In this document: in pieces, positions 36,710-45,919 of the stretch | Position numbering within the stretch: the stretch's first letter is position 1 | Layout: each line of letters starts with the position of its first letter | Assembly (NCBI GenBank): GCA_913057775.1 | Contig: CAJXOG010000009.1 | Location: 1-64,000 of the forward strand | Reading direction: 5' to 3' | Source: an uncultured Fodinibius sp. | GTDB taxonomy: Bacteria > Bacteroidota > Rhodothermia > Balneolales > Balneolaceae | Length of the DNA stretch: 64,000 nucleotides | Notes under the pieces: generated by a model | The model's database searches: none | What the model was told of the DNA's origin: nothing | The model's input: only the letters and a program-made list of their open reading frames with translations | Position numbers and translations under genes: made by a program

Positions 36710-38353
36710 CTACATCTTCTCTGGAGCTGAAATTCCCAGAATTCCCAATCCATTGGCAAGAACTTGGGCTGTTGCTTTAGCCAGGGCCGACCGTGCTTGA
36801 ATAAGCGCTTTCTCTTCGCCCAGAATACGACAGTCGTGATAAAAGGAGGTAAAGGCCGATGCAAGGTCTTCAAGGTAATTGATTAATCGATGTGGTTCTC
36901 GGCTTTCAGCAGCACTTTGAATCATTTCGGGAAATCGAAGCAGGCTTTTGATGAGCGCTGTCTCCGACTCATGCTTAAGCAGCTCTAATGTTGGCTCATC
37001 TCCGATATCAAAAGAATATTCTTGTTCTACTTTTCGCAATATACTGTGGATACGGGCATGGGCATATTGTAGATAGAAAACAGGATTCTTTTCACCGGCC
37101 TCCTTGGCTTGTCCGACATCGAATTCAAGGTGCGTATTCGGGTCGCGCATTTCAAAGAAGAAGCGGGTAACATCAGCCCCAACCTCATCCATCAGCTCAT
37201 CAAGGGTAACAAAATTAGCTTTACGGGTACTCATCTTAAAGGGCTTTCCGTCTTTGACAAGCGTCACAAACTGATAAACTATGACATCTACTTTGGACCG
37301 ATCATAGCCTAATGCCTCGATTCCGGAAAGAACATCGGGATAAGTATCGATGTGGTCAGCGCCAAAGACATCAATACATTGGTCGTAACCGCGATCAAGC
37401 TTGTTTGCATGATAAGCGATGTCGGGCAGTCGATAAGTGGGTTCGTCCGTACTTTTGATGAGTACGGTATCCTGATCTTTGCCAAACTCGGTGGTTCGGA
37501 ACCAAGTAGCACCGTCTTTGTCATAAGCCAGATCTTTTTCGCGTAGCTTCTTTACGATTTCATCAATGGAGCCGTCATCATACACTTCCTGCTCGTTAAA
37601 AAAGCGGTCCATCTCGATATTCATCCGCTTGAGCGTCGCTTGAATCATATCGAATATTTCTTTTTCTGCTGGTCCTTTGAAAGGGGTAATCATTTCTTTA
37701 GAACCAACAAGTGAGTCACCGTACTCCTTAACTAGACCTTTTGCAATATCTATAATGTATTCGCCTTCGTAGCCACCTTCAGGAAGGTCAGTATCATGTC
37801 CCAGCTCTTGCAGGTAACGCGCCCGGACGCTTTCGCCAAGCTTGCGCATTTGTCGGCCAGCGTTGTTGAAATAATATTCACGATCAACGTCGGCACCGGT
37901 CCATTCGAGCAGATTGGCAACCGTATCACCTAATACGGCATTACGTCCGTGACCCACGGTAAGCGGTCCTGTGGGATTGGCGCTCACAAATTCTACAAGA
38001 ATGCGCTTCCCTTTTAAAGAATCAGATTTTCCAAAGGTTGAGCCTTTATTTAGAATATCAGCAAGTTCATCAAAAAGGTAGTTCTCCGCATATCTAAAAT
38101 TGATGAATCCCGGTCCGGCTATTTCTACAGATTGGATTTTCTGCTCATCATGTTTTAGTCCCTCTACAATTTGTTCGGCAATTTTGCGCGGATTCATCTT
38201 AAGCACGCTGGCTAGGTTCATGGCAATATTGGAAGCAGCATCCCCATGCTCGGGTTGGTTAGGCTTTTCGATCTGAATTTCGGGAATGTTATTATCGCTT
38301 AAGTCAAACTGTTGCAACGATTGTTTGATGATAGAGCGCAGGTAATCCTTCAT
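36710..38353 (-). CDS. argS: Arginyl-tRNA synthetase
   Basis: A class I synthetase. N-terminal Add-1 domain is followed by the HIGH-type sequence ANPTGPLTVGHGRN near 125, the Rossmann fold, the KMSK-like KPFKMSTRKAN near 372 and the DALR anticodon-binding domain at the C-terminus. Length 547 fits the bacterial ArgS. Monocistronic; downstream 36640-36709 contains AT-rich TTTCAACC-type short repeats but no clear terminator. Confidence 0.97.
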   Translation of the reverse strand: MKDYLRSIIKQSLQQFDLSDNNIPEIQIEKPNQPEHGDAASNIAMNLASVLKMNPRKIAEQIVEGLKHDEQKIQSVEIAGPGFINFRYAENYLFDELADILNKGSTFGKSDSLKGKRILVEFVSANPTGPLTVGHGRNAVLGDTVANLLEWTGADVDREYYFNNAGRQMRKLGESVRARYLQELGHDTDLPEGGYEGEYIIDIAKGLVKEYGDSLVGSKEMITPFKGPAEKEIFDMIQATLKRMNIEMDRFFNEQEVYDDGSIDEIVKKLREKDLAYDKDGATWFRTTEFGKDQDTVLIKSTDEPTYRLPDIAYHANKLDRGYDQCIDVFGADHIDTYPDVLSGIEALGYDRSKVDVIVYQFVTLVKDGKPFKMSTRKANFVTLDELMDEVGADVTRFFFEMRDPNTHLEFDVGQAKEAGEKNPVFYLQYAHARIHSILRKVEQEYSFDIGDEPTLELLKHESETALIKSLLRFPEMIQSAAESREPHRLINYLEDLASAFTSFYHDCRILGEEKALIQARSALAKATAQVLANGLGILGISAPEKM

Positions 38354-38456
38354 GAGTTGATTTGTTGCTGAAAATGTAATGAGCGCTAAATATAAGAGTT
38401 TTTTGCCTCTAATATCGAATAGAATAGAACGCAGATAACACGGGTTTTACTGGTAG

Positions 38457-38829
38457 TCACTGGTGATTATTTGTGAATATTTTCCTTCTGAATTGAGGTT
38501 TCTTTCCAAAATTAAATAAAATACCTACTTCAATATCTGTGGCTTTAAGATAGTTGATAAGTTGGTACTCATTGGCTTTAGATAAACTTTTAGATACTTT
38601 GAGTTCGATAATGACCTTTTCCTCAACAATGAGATCAGCAAAGTATTCGCCGATAACTTTCTGATCATAATATATTTTTATGGGATGTTGAGAATAACAC
38701 TGGATGTTGCTTTTTCGGAGTTCTGTCTTTAGGGCATTTTCATAAACTTTTTCCAGAAATCCATATAAGTTTGTTATAAACCTTATAAAAAGACTTAATT
38801 ATTTGGCCGGTAAGTTCTTTGTGTTTCAT
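38457..38829 (-). pseudogene. GxxExxY protein with one frameshift
   Basis: On the reverse strand an ATG at 38829 starts KHKELTGQIIKSFYKVYNKL and runs in frame to CTT (Leu). The frame then breaks. One frame over, YGFLEKVYENALKTELRKS... continues for about 100 codons through GEYFADLIVEEKVIIEL and ends in TGA at 38457. GxxExxY-family proteins normally read N-x-LGYGFLEKVYENAL, so two bases (a GG) appear missing near 38764. It is a natural frameshift or a sequencing error. The family is of unknown function, often in mobile or defence islands. It sits between argS and radC. Confidence 0.85.
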
Positions 38830-38883
38830 TTCAAATAACTTTTCAGTGTAGATCTGCTTAACCTGTGTAACCCGTGTTCTATA

Positions 38884-39603
38884 TCAATTTAGTAATCCTT
38901 TTGCGCGGAAGCTGGTATAACCGTCGCCTGCGATGATGATATGATCATCTACCGGAATACCAAGCAATTTACCTGATTTGCTGATTCGTTTGGTAAGCTG
39001 AATATCGGCTTTTGACTCTTTGTTGTTGCCGCTGGGATGATTGTGAAGCAGTAAAATGCTATTTGCCTCATTCATAACAGCCTGACGCATAACCTCGGCC
39101 GGATCAACAATAGTAGCCGTTGAGCCTCCCGAACTGATCTTCTTATATCCCATTACCACTTTGGCATTATTGAGGAAAGCCACCATAAATACCTCTTTCG
39201 TGAGATCGCGTAGTTTTGGACCGAAATAAGCAACGGCATCTTCTGGTGAGGTGATCTGAACCTGTTCGCCCAAGCTGGCCATCTGAATCCGTCGCGAAAG
39301 TTCAAACACAGCTTCTAAAGTGAGCGATTTTACCTTACCCATCCCAGGGATTACTTTTAAATCCTGCCATCCCTTCCGAGCCAGGTAACGTAGCCCGTCA
39401 AAGTGATCAAGCAGGGCTTGCGACATCTGGATAACATTCATTTTTGGGCTGCCGGTACGCAAAAGAATGGCCAATAGTTCTGCATCCGAAAGGCTTTCAC
39501 TGCCGTAATTTGTAAGCTTTTCGCGCGGCTGTTCATCGGGATTCATCTCTTTTACAGTACGCTTTAAAAAGTCATTGGCTTCGAACTGCTCTTGATTAGA
39601 CAT
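38884..39603 (-). CDS. radC: RadC-like JAB-domain protein
   Basis: The ATG at 39603 gives 239 residues. The N-terminal UPF0758/HhH region (ETLTNYGSESLSDAELLAILLRTG in the same block) is followed by the JAB/MPN domain with the metal-binding SILLLHNHPSGNNKES near 190, including His-x-His and Asp further on. Historical assignment as DNA repair is doubtful; RadC homologues are associated with mobile elements. Start upstream of 39603 (39648) adds unconserved residues. An AT-rich 220-base promoter region follows on the other side. Confidence 0.85.
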   Translation of the reverse strand: MSNQEQFEANDFLKRTVKEMNPDEQPREKLTNYGSESLSDAELLAILLRTGSPKMNVIQMSQALLDHFDGLRYLARKGWQDLKVIPGMGKVKSLTLEAVFELSRRIQMASLGEQVQITSPEDAVAYFGPKLRDLTKEVFMVAFLNNAKVVMGYKKISSGGSTATIVDPAEVMRQAVMNEANSILLLHNHPSGNNKESKADIQLTKRISKSGKLLGIPVDDHIIIAGDGYTSFRAKGLLN

Positions 39604-39824
39604 ATTTATATACTCTTGATTTAGGTTTATTAGTAAGAGCAATGTCACCCAGAATCCTTACAAAAAAGTCATAGTTGGCCATTATTTTTTAACAACCTTT
39701 AAAAGCTTTAGACTGTTATTTCTTCTTTTTCTATAAGATTTTTGGTGTAACATTTTGTGAATTACCCGTAAGAGATAAACGCAATATTAAGTAGGGATAT
39801 TAATTTTTAGAATATAGTAGATAC

Positions 39825-42089
39825 ATGCTCCAGATAGCTATTGCCCGAAAATTTTTCGCGACAATTATGTTCTTCGCAGTTGTATTTAGTACCGCGAAAG
39901 CTCAGCCGGTAGCAGATACGCTCGAACAGATATCGCCTTATGCCATAGAAGAGGATTTTGAAGTTTCAGCCGATTTATCCAATTCAGTATGGCAAGAGGC
40001 AGAATCGGCTTACATCAAACACCAAGTACAACCGAACGATAATGTTCAGGCATGGATAAATACCGAAGTGAAAGTGCTGTACAGCGATCAAAATTTGTAT
40101 TTTGCTTTTATAAGCGAGGATCCCAATCCAAATAATATCAGGGCAAATATTTCTGATCGTGATAACAGCTTTCAGGATGACTATGTTGGTGTGATCTTGG
40201 ACCCTTTTAATAACAACCAACAGGCGTATGAGCTTTTTATAAATCCATTGGGGATTCAAATGGATGGCATGCGCACCGGTAATAATGAGGATATGAATTT
40301 TGATATGCTTTGGTATTCGGATGGGAAGATTACCGATAGCGGATATCGCGGGGTGATGAAAATTCCCTTCAAAAGTCTCAATTTTCCTGACCGTAATATT
40401 CACAACTGGTCTATTCAGTTTATAAGGAATTATCCCCGCAATAGTCGCTACCAGTTTGTATGGAGCGAAGTAGATCTGGATAACTCCTGCCTTGTATGCC
40501 AAAATGGGATATTAACGGGGATGAAAAATATTGAAAACACAAATACAGTAGAATTTCTGCCTTACGGTATGAGCTATCAAAGCAGTACCATTAATAATGC
40601 CGCGAATCCTAATTCGGGATTGGATCATGGGCGTATTAATGGACGTATCGGCGGAAGTGTGATGTATGAGCCAACCTCGACGACTTCGCTAAACGCTGTT
40701 GTTAATCCCGACTTTAGCCAAGTAGAGACTGATCAGGCTCAAATCTCTGCTAATGAAACCTTTGCACTATATTATTCTGAAAAGCGTCCTTTCTTTATGA
40801 AAGGCAGTGATTTGTTTAACACAAGAGAAAATCTGTTTTATTCCCGGATGATTAATCGTCCGTTGGCTGCCGGAAAAGTAACCCATCAGGCAGAAGATTA
40901 TAGTATTGCATTTTTGACAGCTTATGATCGTGAAGCCCCTTTTATTATTCCCGGGCGGTACGGGAGCTCACTGGTTCAATCTGATGTTGAGGCTTATAAT
41001 AATGTGGTTCGCGGGACATATAATTTTGGATCTGAATCGCATGTTGGCGGATTGATTACTACTCGTAATCAACAGGATGGACATAACTATGTGGGCAGTA
41101 TCGACTGGAGTATTTTGTTGACTGACAATTATTATTTTAGTGGTCAGGTGGCCTATGCTAATACAAAAGAGTTAGATGAGCAGGCCCTTTTTGATGAATC
41201 AAGGGTTCTTGGGCAGAGTTCATATGATGCGGCTTTCAACGGTGAACAGTTTGGAGGCTCGTTGTTGACTTCTCAGTTTTCACGTCAGGCCAAGTATTAC
41301 AACTTTTCTTTTGGTTATACTTCCTATTCCCCAACTTTCCATACCCAGAACGGTTTCATTAACCAAGTTGATCAGCGTAGGTTCGAGGCCTCGCAAAGCC
41401 TCTCCTATTATCCCGGCTGGGATTGGTTATCGAGAGGAAGCGTAAGTGTAAGTGGAACCTGGCGATACGATTTTGCCGGACAATTTCAGGAGCGATATAT
41501 CTTTACGCGATGGAGCAATAACTTCGGCGGACAAACGAATTTGTCGCTGAGCTATTTACCATTAAACGATGAGCGTTTTCGGGGACGGTTTTTTACGCAG
41601 ATGAACCGAATGATGGTAGATCTGAGTACCAACCCGTTAAACGAGCTATCCCTGAGTACACATATCGATTTTGGTAAATACGTCAACCGCCGGGAGAATC
41701 CTACGTTGGGAGAAGGATATAACTTTTCTGCGGATGCAACCATAAAACTCACCCCTCGTCTGGAGATGTCGCTTAGTTACAACTATTCAAAACTTTCGGC
41801 CGCAAATGGAGAGCAAGAATACTTTAGCGGTGATATCTATCGATTGAATGGCAATTATAACTTCTCCAAAAAGCTGTTTGCTCGTCTCATTACGCAGTAC
41901 AACTCTTTTAATGAGCAGCTGCAAATTTATCCTCTGGTGTATTACAAAGCTAACCCATTTACCAAATTTTATATTGGCATGACGGATTACCTCAATCACT
42001 TTGATCAGCCGGGTCCCAACGGATTCAGAGGATTCAAAGAGACGAATCGCCAGTTTTTTGTGAAGTTTCAGTATTTAATACGCAGCTGA
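39825..42089 (+). CDS. DUF5916 family outer-membrane protein with CBM9-like domain
   Basis: The 754-residue protein has a signal peptide (near 25), an N-terminal CBM9-like beta sandwich (about 35-230: YAIEEDFEVSADLSNSVWQE, WYSDGKITDSGYRGVMKIP), and a C-terminal barrel region of strand-turn repeats ending in aromatic residues. This domain order is typical of DUF5916, common in Bacteroidetes. Substrate not known; a sugar or xenobiotic porin/enzyme role is only conjecture. It ends 2 bases before the convergent ABC permease gene. Confidence 0.8.
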   Translation: MLQIAIARKFFATIMFFAVVFSTAKAQPVADTLEQISPYAIEEDFEVSADLSNSVWQEAESAYIKHQVQPNDNVQAWINTEVKVLYSDQNLYFAFISEDPNPNNIRANISDRDNSFQDDYVGVILDPFNNNQQAYELFINPLGIQMDGMRTGNNEDMNFDMLWYSDGKITDSGYRGVMKIPFKSLNFPDRNIHNWSIQFIRNYPRNSRYQFVWSEVDLDNSCLVCQNGILTGMKNIENTNTVEFLPYGMSYQSSTINNAANPNSGLDHGRINGRIGGSVMYEPTSTTSLNAVVNPDFSQVETDQAQISANETFALYYSEKRPFFMKGSDLFNTRENLFYSRMINRPLAAGKVTHQAEDYSIAFLTAYDREAPFIIPGRYGSSLVQSDVEAYNNVVRGTYNFGSESHVGGLITTRNQQDGHNYVGSIDWSILLTDNYYFSGQVAYANTKELDEQALFDESRVLGQSSYDAAFNGEQFGGSLLTSQFSRQAKYYNFSFGYTSYSPTFHTQNGFINQVDQRRFEASQSLSYYPGWDWLSRGSVSVSGTWRYDFAGQFQERYIFTRWSNNFGGQTNLSLSYLPLNDERFRGRFFTQMNRMMVDLSTNPLNELSLSTHIDFGKYVNRRENPTLGEGYNFSADATIKLTPRLEMSLSYNYSKLSAANGEQEYFSGDIYRLNGNYNFSKKLFARLITQYNSFNEQLQIYPLVYYKANPFTKFYIGMTDYLNHFDQPGPNGFRGFKETNRQFFVKFQYLIRS

Positions 42090-42091
42090 TA

Positions 42092-42877
42092 CTAAAACTG
42101 TTTCTTTCGTAACAAGTAGAAACCCAATAACGAAAAAGGCACACAACTGGCAAAAGCAAAGGCCAAAAGAGATCCGTCGAGACTTGAAAATCCGCTACTA
42201 AAAATATGCCCCATTATTTGTTGAAACCCTTCGGCACTGGGGATAAGATAGGCCAAGATATTTAGTAGGGTTTCGAACCAGGTATCCGTTAAACCGAACA
42301 TCTGTAGAAAGGGATCAACATTCAGGAATAGGGAAGAAAATCCGGCCAGGAAATATCCCAGTATAACTCCTCCGAGGTACGAGTTGGTGAGTATTAGGAA
42401 TAGAACGATCGTAATATAGTAGCTTATTAATATGAGGGGAAGAAATACGATCATAACAACGGCATGGTGGAAGGGGAATAGTACTCCGTGCACTGCGGTC
42501 AGCAAAGTTAAAAGTAGTACGCTAATGACCGTGTAGGCAAAACAAAAAGTGTACACGCCGGCAAAATCCGAAACGAATAATTCACTTCGCGATATGGGTT
42601 TGGATAGGAGCAGGGACGCTCGTTCGGGTTTAATATTTTCTGAAAAATGAGTAGGGATACCAATAATTGCGATGAGGATCGTGATCGAAACCAGTTGGTT
42701 TATCACTATTCCGGTTGGCAAGGGTAAGCCACCTAAATTTATTGCATAAGAATAACCCGAAGGGTCTGCCGAGACTCCACCCCATATAGTAACGGCAACT
42801 ACAAACAGGATAAAAATACCGGGCCATGCCCAGAGCGTTTTATTTTTGAGAAGTGTTCGTATGGTAAAACGAATCAT
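42092..42877 (-). CDS. ABC-2 type transporter permease
   Basis: The 261-residue membrane protein has about six helices, a short cytosolic N-terminus and the loop SENIKPERASLLLSKPISRSE (amphipathic coupling helix) of ABC-2 permeases. Pairing with the ATPase is clear from the 4-base overlap (42874-42877). As the last gene of the DUF2975 operon it is likely an efflux or export half-transporter forming dimers. Cargo unknown. Confidence 0.85.
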   Translation of the reverse strand: MIRFTIRTLLKNKTLWAWPGIFILFVVAVTIWGGVSADPSGYSYAINLGGLPLPTGIVINQLVSITILIAIIGIPTHFSENIKPERASLLLSKPISRSELFVSDFAGVYTFCFAYTVISVLLLTLLTAVHGVLFPFHHAVVMIVFLPLILISYYITIVLFLILTNSYLGGVILGYFLAGFSSLFLNVDPFLQMFGLTDTWFETLLNILAYLIPSAEGFQQIMGHIFSSGFSSLDGSLLAFAFASCVPFSLLGFYLLRKKQF

Positions 42878-43617
42878 GATATAACGGGGTCTTTGGTGTC
42901 AAAATAATTAAGATAGTAGTCCTCAACAGAGCCAAACTGATCCTGAATTTCATTTTTGGTAGCTGAATTGATGATTCGTCCGTCGTTGATAAGGAAAAGG
43001 GTATCGCAGGTTTTGTCGATATCTGAGAGGATGTGGGTGGTGATGAGAATAGATATATTTCGCTCCTTCTGAATTGTAAAAATGTAATCCATGATGGCCT
43101 TCTTTTGTACGGCATCGAGTCCGTTGAAGGGTTCATCGAGTATATAAAACTGATCATCGGCCAAAAAGGTGTGCATGAGTGCTGCCGTTTGTCTCATCCC
43201 CTTAGAGAGATTCTTCATCTTCTTGTTGAGGTAACTCACATTAAAAGCGTTAGCCAGTTTATTTATCTTATGATCGATCTTACCAACATTGAGCGCCGAT
43301 CTTTTGAGGTCGGCAAAAGCATGGAGCATCTCCCTTATCGTAAAATCCTCCGGAAAGGAATAGTTTTCGGGCAGATAGCTCACGTTGGCCCTTGACACTT
43401 TATCTTTATGATTTTTGTCCATCAGCGAAATGTGGCCGGAATCAGCATAAAGAAGATCGAGAATAATTTTCAAAAAGGTTGATTTCCCCGATCCGTTTGG
43501 ACCTAGGATGGCAGCAAAACTACCATCTTGAATCTCAAGATGATCAATATTGAGGTGAAAAGTATCTGCCTTCGATTTTTTAAAAGTTTTAGAAACGTTA
43601 TTAGCTTGTAAAATCAT
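42874..43617 (-). CDS. ABC transporter ATP-binding protein
   Basis: The 247-residue ATPase has Walker A LGPNGSGKST near 37, signature LSKGMRQTAAL near 140 and Walker B FYILDEPFNGLD near 160, then the His of the H-loop in ITTHIL. The signature LSKGM is a variant common in ABC-2 exporters. It lies 37 bases behind the regulator gene and overlaps the permease by 4. The pair probably pumps something out in response to the upstream membrane/regulator module. Confidence 0.9.
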   Translation of the reverse strand: MILQANNVSKTFKKSKADTFHLNIDHLEIQDGSFAAILGPNGSGKSTFLKIILDLLYADSGHISLMDKNHKDKVSRANVSYLPENYSFPEDFTIREMLHAFADLKRSALNVGKIDHKINKLANAFNVSYLNKKMKNLSKGMRQTAALMHTFLADDQFYILDEPFNGLDAVQKKAIMDYIFTIQKERNISILITTHILSDIDKTCDTLFLINDGRIINSATKNEIQDQFGSVEDYYLNYFDTKDPVIS

Positions 43618-43654
43618 ATCTAGTCATATCTGGGTTAAAACCGGCCGTATTACC

Positions 43655-43876
43655 TCAACCATTATCGTTATTATTTGCATCATATTCTAAAATGTCGCCC
43701 GGCTGACAGTCGAGGGATTTGCAAATGGCATTTAGCGTGGAAAAACGGATGGCCTTGGCTTTTCCGGTTTTTAAGATCGACAGATTTGAGATCGTAACGC
43801 CTACCTCCTCCGAAAGCTCGGTCAAGGTCATGTCGCGCTTAACCAGCATCAAATCTAAGTTTACTTTGATGGCCAT
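43655..43876 (-). CDS. Small Cro/C1-type (YozG-like) transcriptional regulator
   Basis: ATG at 43876 gives 73 residues, essentially one HTH domain: MLVKRDMTLTELSEEVGVTI at the N-terminus, recognition helix SNLSILKTGKAKAIRF, then C-terminal ICKSLDCQPGDILEY. This compact form matches the YozG-like regulators that accompany DUF2975 membrane proteins. It starts 4 bases after the last DUF2975-like gene. I infer it binds the operon promoter palindromes at 46607-46652 and responds to the membrane proteins. Confidence 0.85.
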   Translation of the reverse strand: MAIKVNLDLMLVKRDMTLTELSEEVGVTISNLSILKTGKAKAIRFSTLNAICKSLDCQPGDILEYDANNNDNG

Positions 43877-43880
43877 AATG

Positions 43881-44612
43881 TTAAATCGTGAGGTCTTGTT
43901 CGTTCTGGAGTGCAACGGCGCGCTTTAGAATAATGGCTGTGAATAGTAATATACCGCCAAGAAGTACCAAGTTATTGTCAATAGGCGGTGAGGGTTCACC
44001 AAGGTAAAATTGATTGTTGAGGAAGTTAAACAACCGAAAATCTAATCCCCATTTGAGTATGGCTCCGCCACTGAATAAAATCGAGAGGCTTAAAATCACA
44101 TTTTTGATGGCCGGCACAAACAGCTTGTTATTTTTCCGGTAGTTGATTTCGTAAAACAGCATGAACAGAATCCCGATGATGACGAATCCCCCATAATAAA
44201 ACAGGATCTGCAGGTAGAATTGTGATCTCCAGAACGACAGGTCATCCTGGAAGACGAGAAATGAGGGGAATCCCCGAAGTCCATAGATGGTACGTTGTTG
44301 TTGCCGTTCGGAAAGGGTGAGCAGCATATTATCAATTTGTGCCGACGGTGTTTTTTGATCCAGGTTAGTAACCGAAACATAGGTATTACCGTATACTGGG
44401 TGCTCCGGTTTATTTATATTCTGAATGGTGGTTTTAGTGATGCTGAGACTGCCGATTTTCAATGATTGTATTTTTGGTTTTTCGCTAGTCAATGTTTGGG
44501 CATCGAGCACCTTGTTAACGGATTGGTATTGATTAAATCCCAAGTAAGCCATCCAGACTATAAATATCGACAGTAGGCTAAGAATGACAATTCGGTAGGT
44601 TTTAGTGTACAT
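43881..44612 (-). CDS. DUF2975-like membrane protein, divergent fourth copy
   Basis: The 243-residue protein keeps the family frame: four membrane helices and the closing ...ALQNEQDLTI tail. Unlike its three siblings it has a 100-residue extracytoplasmic loop after helix 1 (about 35-120), containing KTTIQNINKP and DQKTPSAQIDN. That loop could sense a ligand. It follows the third copy by 4 bases and precedes the regulator by 4. Identity to the family is by tail, topology and operon position. Confidence 0.65.
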   Translation of the reverse strand: MYTKTYRIVILSLLSIFIVWMAYLGFNQYQSVNKVLDAQTLTSEKPKIQSLKIGSLSITKTTIQNINKPEHPVYGNTYVSVTNLDQKTPSAQIDNMLLTLSERQQQRTIYGLRGFPSFLVFQDDLSFWRSQFYLQILFYYGGFVIIGILFMLFYEINYRKNNKLFVPAIKNVILSLSILFSGGAILKWGLDFRLFNFLNNQFYLGEPSPPIDNNLVLLGGILLFTAIILKRAVALQNEQDLTI

Positions 44613-44616
44613 ATTG

Positions 44617-45255
44617 CTATACTGTGAGTTTTAATTCTTGATACATTTCGTTGCCTTTTTCGAATACGGCGGCTAGTGTAAAGACCAATAGTCCCATAAT
44701 AATAAAGGTCCACTCGTCGCCAACCATAGGTAGTCCAATCCGGATGTCGGCCGTTTCGGGTGGAGTTATGTTGTTTATCGTCTTAAAAATGAAGTGGTGC
44801 TGTATCCATCTTAGTGGATCCACGAGCACGATGATGCCAGCCAATATTTTTATGCGATTGACATTTTCTTGGATGAATATGGCATTATTTACGGAGGCCT
44901 TGAGCAGGTTACGAAGCTGATAAATCCCATAAATAAAGAGGAACAGCACTATGCAGAAAAACAGCGCCCATGCAATGTACAAGACGGAGCTATGTTGTAA
45001 GAGGTAGCTAAAATCCACCTGTCCCGATACCGAATCAACGGTGATGTGTTGGTATTGCTCAGGGTTTTTAAGCGCAACCATTGAGTCTGCGAGCGGCACA
45101 TTTATTCCCATGATGGAATCAGACTGGGGATCTTGAAAATATCCATATGTGAGTACAGCCGGTAGCATAAAGCCAACTATACACGATAGGTACCACCAAA
45201 GGTTGACAATAAGGTAGCAAATGTATGCCGTCGATTTTTTACCGAATCCAGTCAT
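44617..45255 (-). CDS. DUF2975-like membrane protein (third copy)
   Basis: The 212-residue protein has four predicted helices, with a roughly 60-residue loop between helices 1 and 2 and the family end EKGNEMYQELKLTV. The middle loop has the family pattern LRNLLKASVNNAIFIQENVNRIKILAGI. It is 4 bases after the second copy. Function unknown; DUF2975 proteins commonly pair with a Cro/C1 regulator, as here. Confidence 0.75.
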   Translation of the reverse strand: MTGFGKKSTAYICYLIVNLWWYLSCIVGFMLPAVLTYGYFQDPQSDSIMGINVPLADSMVALKNPEQYQHITVDSVSGQVDFSYLLQHSSVLYIAWALFFCIVLFLFIYGIYQLRNLLKASVNNAIFIQENVNRIKILAGIIVLVDPLRWIQHHFIFKTINNITPPETADIRIGLPMVGDEWTFIIMGLLVFTLAAVFEKGNEMYQELKLTV

Positions 45256-45259
45256 AATG

Positions 45260-45892
45260 CTATACCGTTAGTTTTTGTTCTTCATGGATTTGAGTCGCCT
45301 GCCGAAAAATTTCTGCCAACACAAGAATAACGAGTCCGATAACAACGTAAATGATATCAAAAGTGGGTGATATAGTCTGTAAGTTTTGAGGGACGTCAAC
45401 ATACGATGTAAAAAACCAGTAACTGAGCCATTCATAGCCGTAAAGGAAGGGTGTAATTAACATCACCAATATCGCGATAATACGAAGTCTTTTTTCGTTA
45501 TCCGATGCAAAGGGGTTCTCAATCATCAGATTCCGCAGAATGGCTTTCAGCTGTGAGAGTCCATACACAATGATTCCAAGTCCCGTAGCCTGTATCAGTG
45601 TGATAATGGCAATCGCCCACCTGCTTCCGTTTTCAAAAAGTGCGGGATGGTAGGAAGCCTGCATGGAGTCGGTAAATATGATCAGGCTATCTCTCGTTTT
45701 CATAGACAGCTTTTCAGGGAGCACCTCCGGCGAAATTTGGATGGGCAGGTCGATTAGTACGATTGATAAACCAAAAAACTGAAAAACGATTAAAAGAATA
45801 TGCAGGCAGAGTATAACTACCACACCTGCCCACGCCAGCTGTACCATAAAATTGATGAAAGAGGTCACCGACCATTTTCCCAAGATATTCAT
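45260..45892 (-). CDS. DUF2975-like membrane protein (second copy)
   Basis: The 210-residue protein has four hydrophobic helices and the motif LRNLMIENPFASDNEKRLRI near 140, the DUF2975 signature Pro-Phe..Asn..Lys-Arg-Leu-Arg. The tail ATQIHEEQKLTV matches the family end. It is the closest copy to the DUF2975 consensus in this operon. Gap to the first copy is 27 bases. Confidence 0.8.
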   Translation of the reverse strand: MNILGKWSVTSFINFMVQLAWAGVVVILCLHILLIVFQFFGLSIVLIDLPIQISPEVLPEKLSMKTRDSLIIFTDSMQASYHPALFENGSRWAIAIITLIQATGLGIIVYGLSQLKAILRNLMIENPFASDNEKRLRIIAILVMLITPFLYGYEWLSYWFFTSYVDVPQNLQTISPTFDIIYVVIGLVILVLAEIFRQATQIHEEQKLTV

Positions 45893-45919
45893 CGCATTCC
45901 CTATTAGATTATAATTGAG

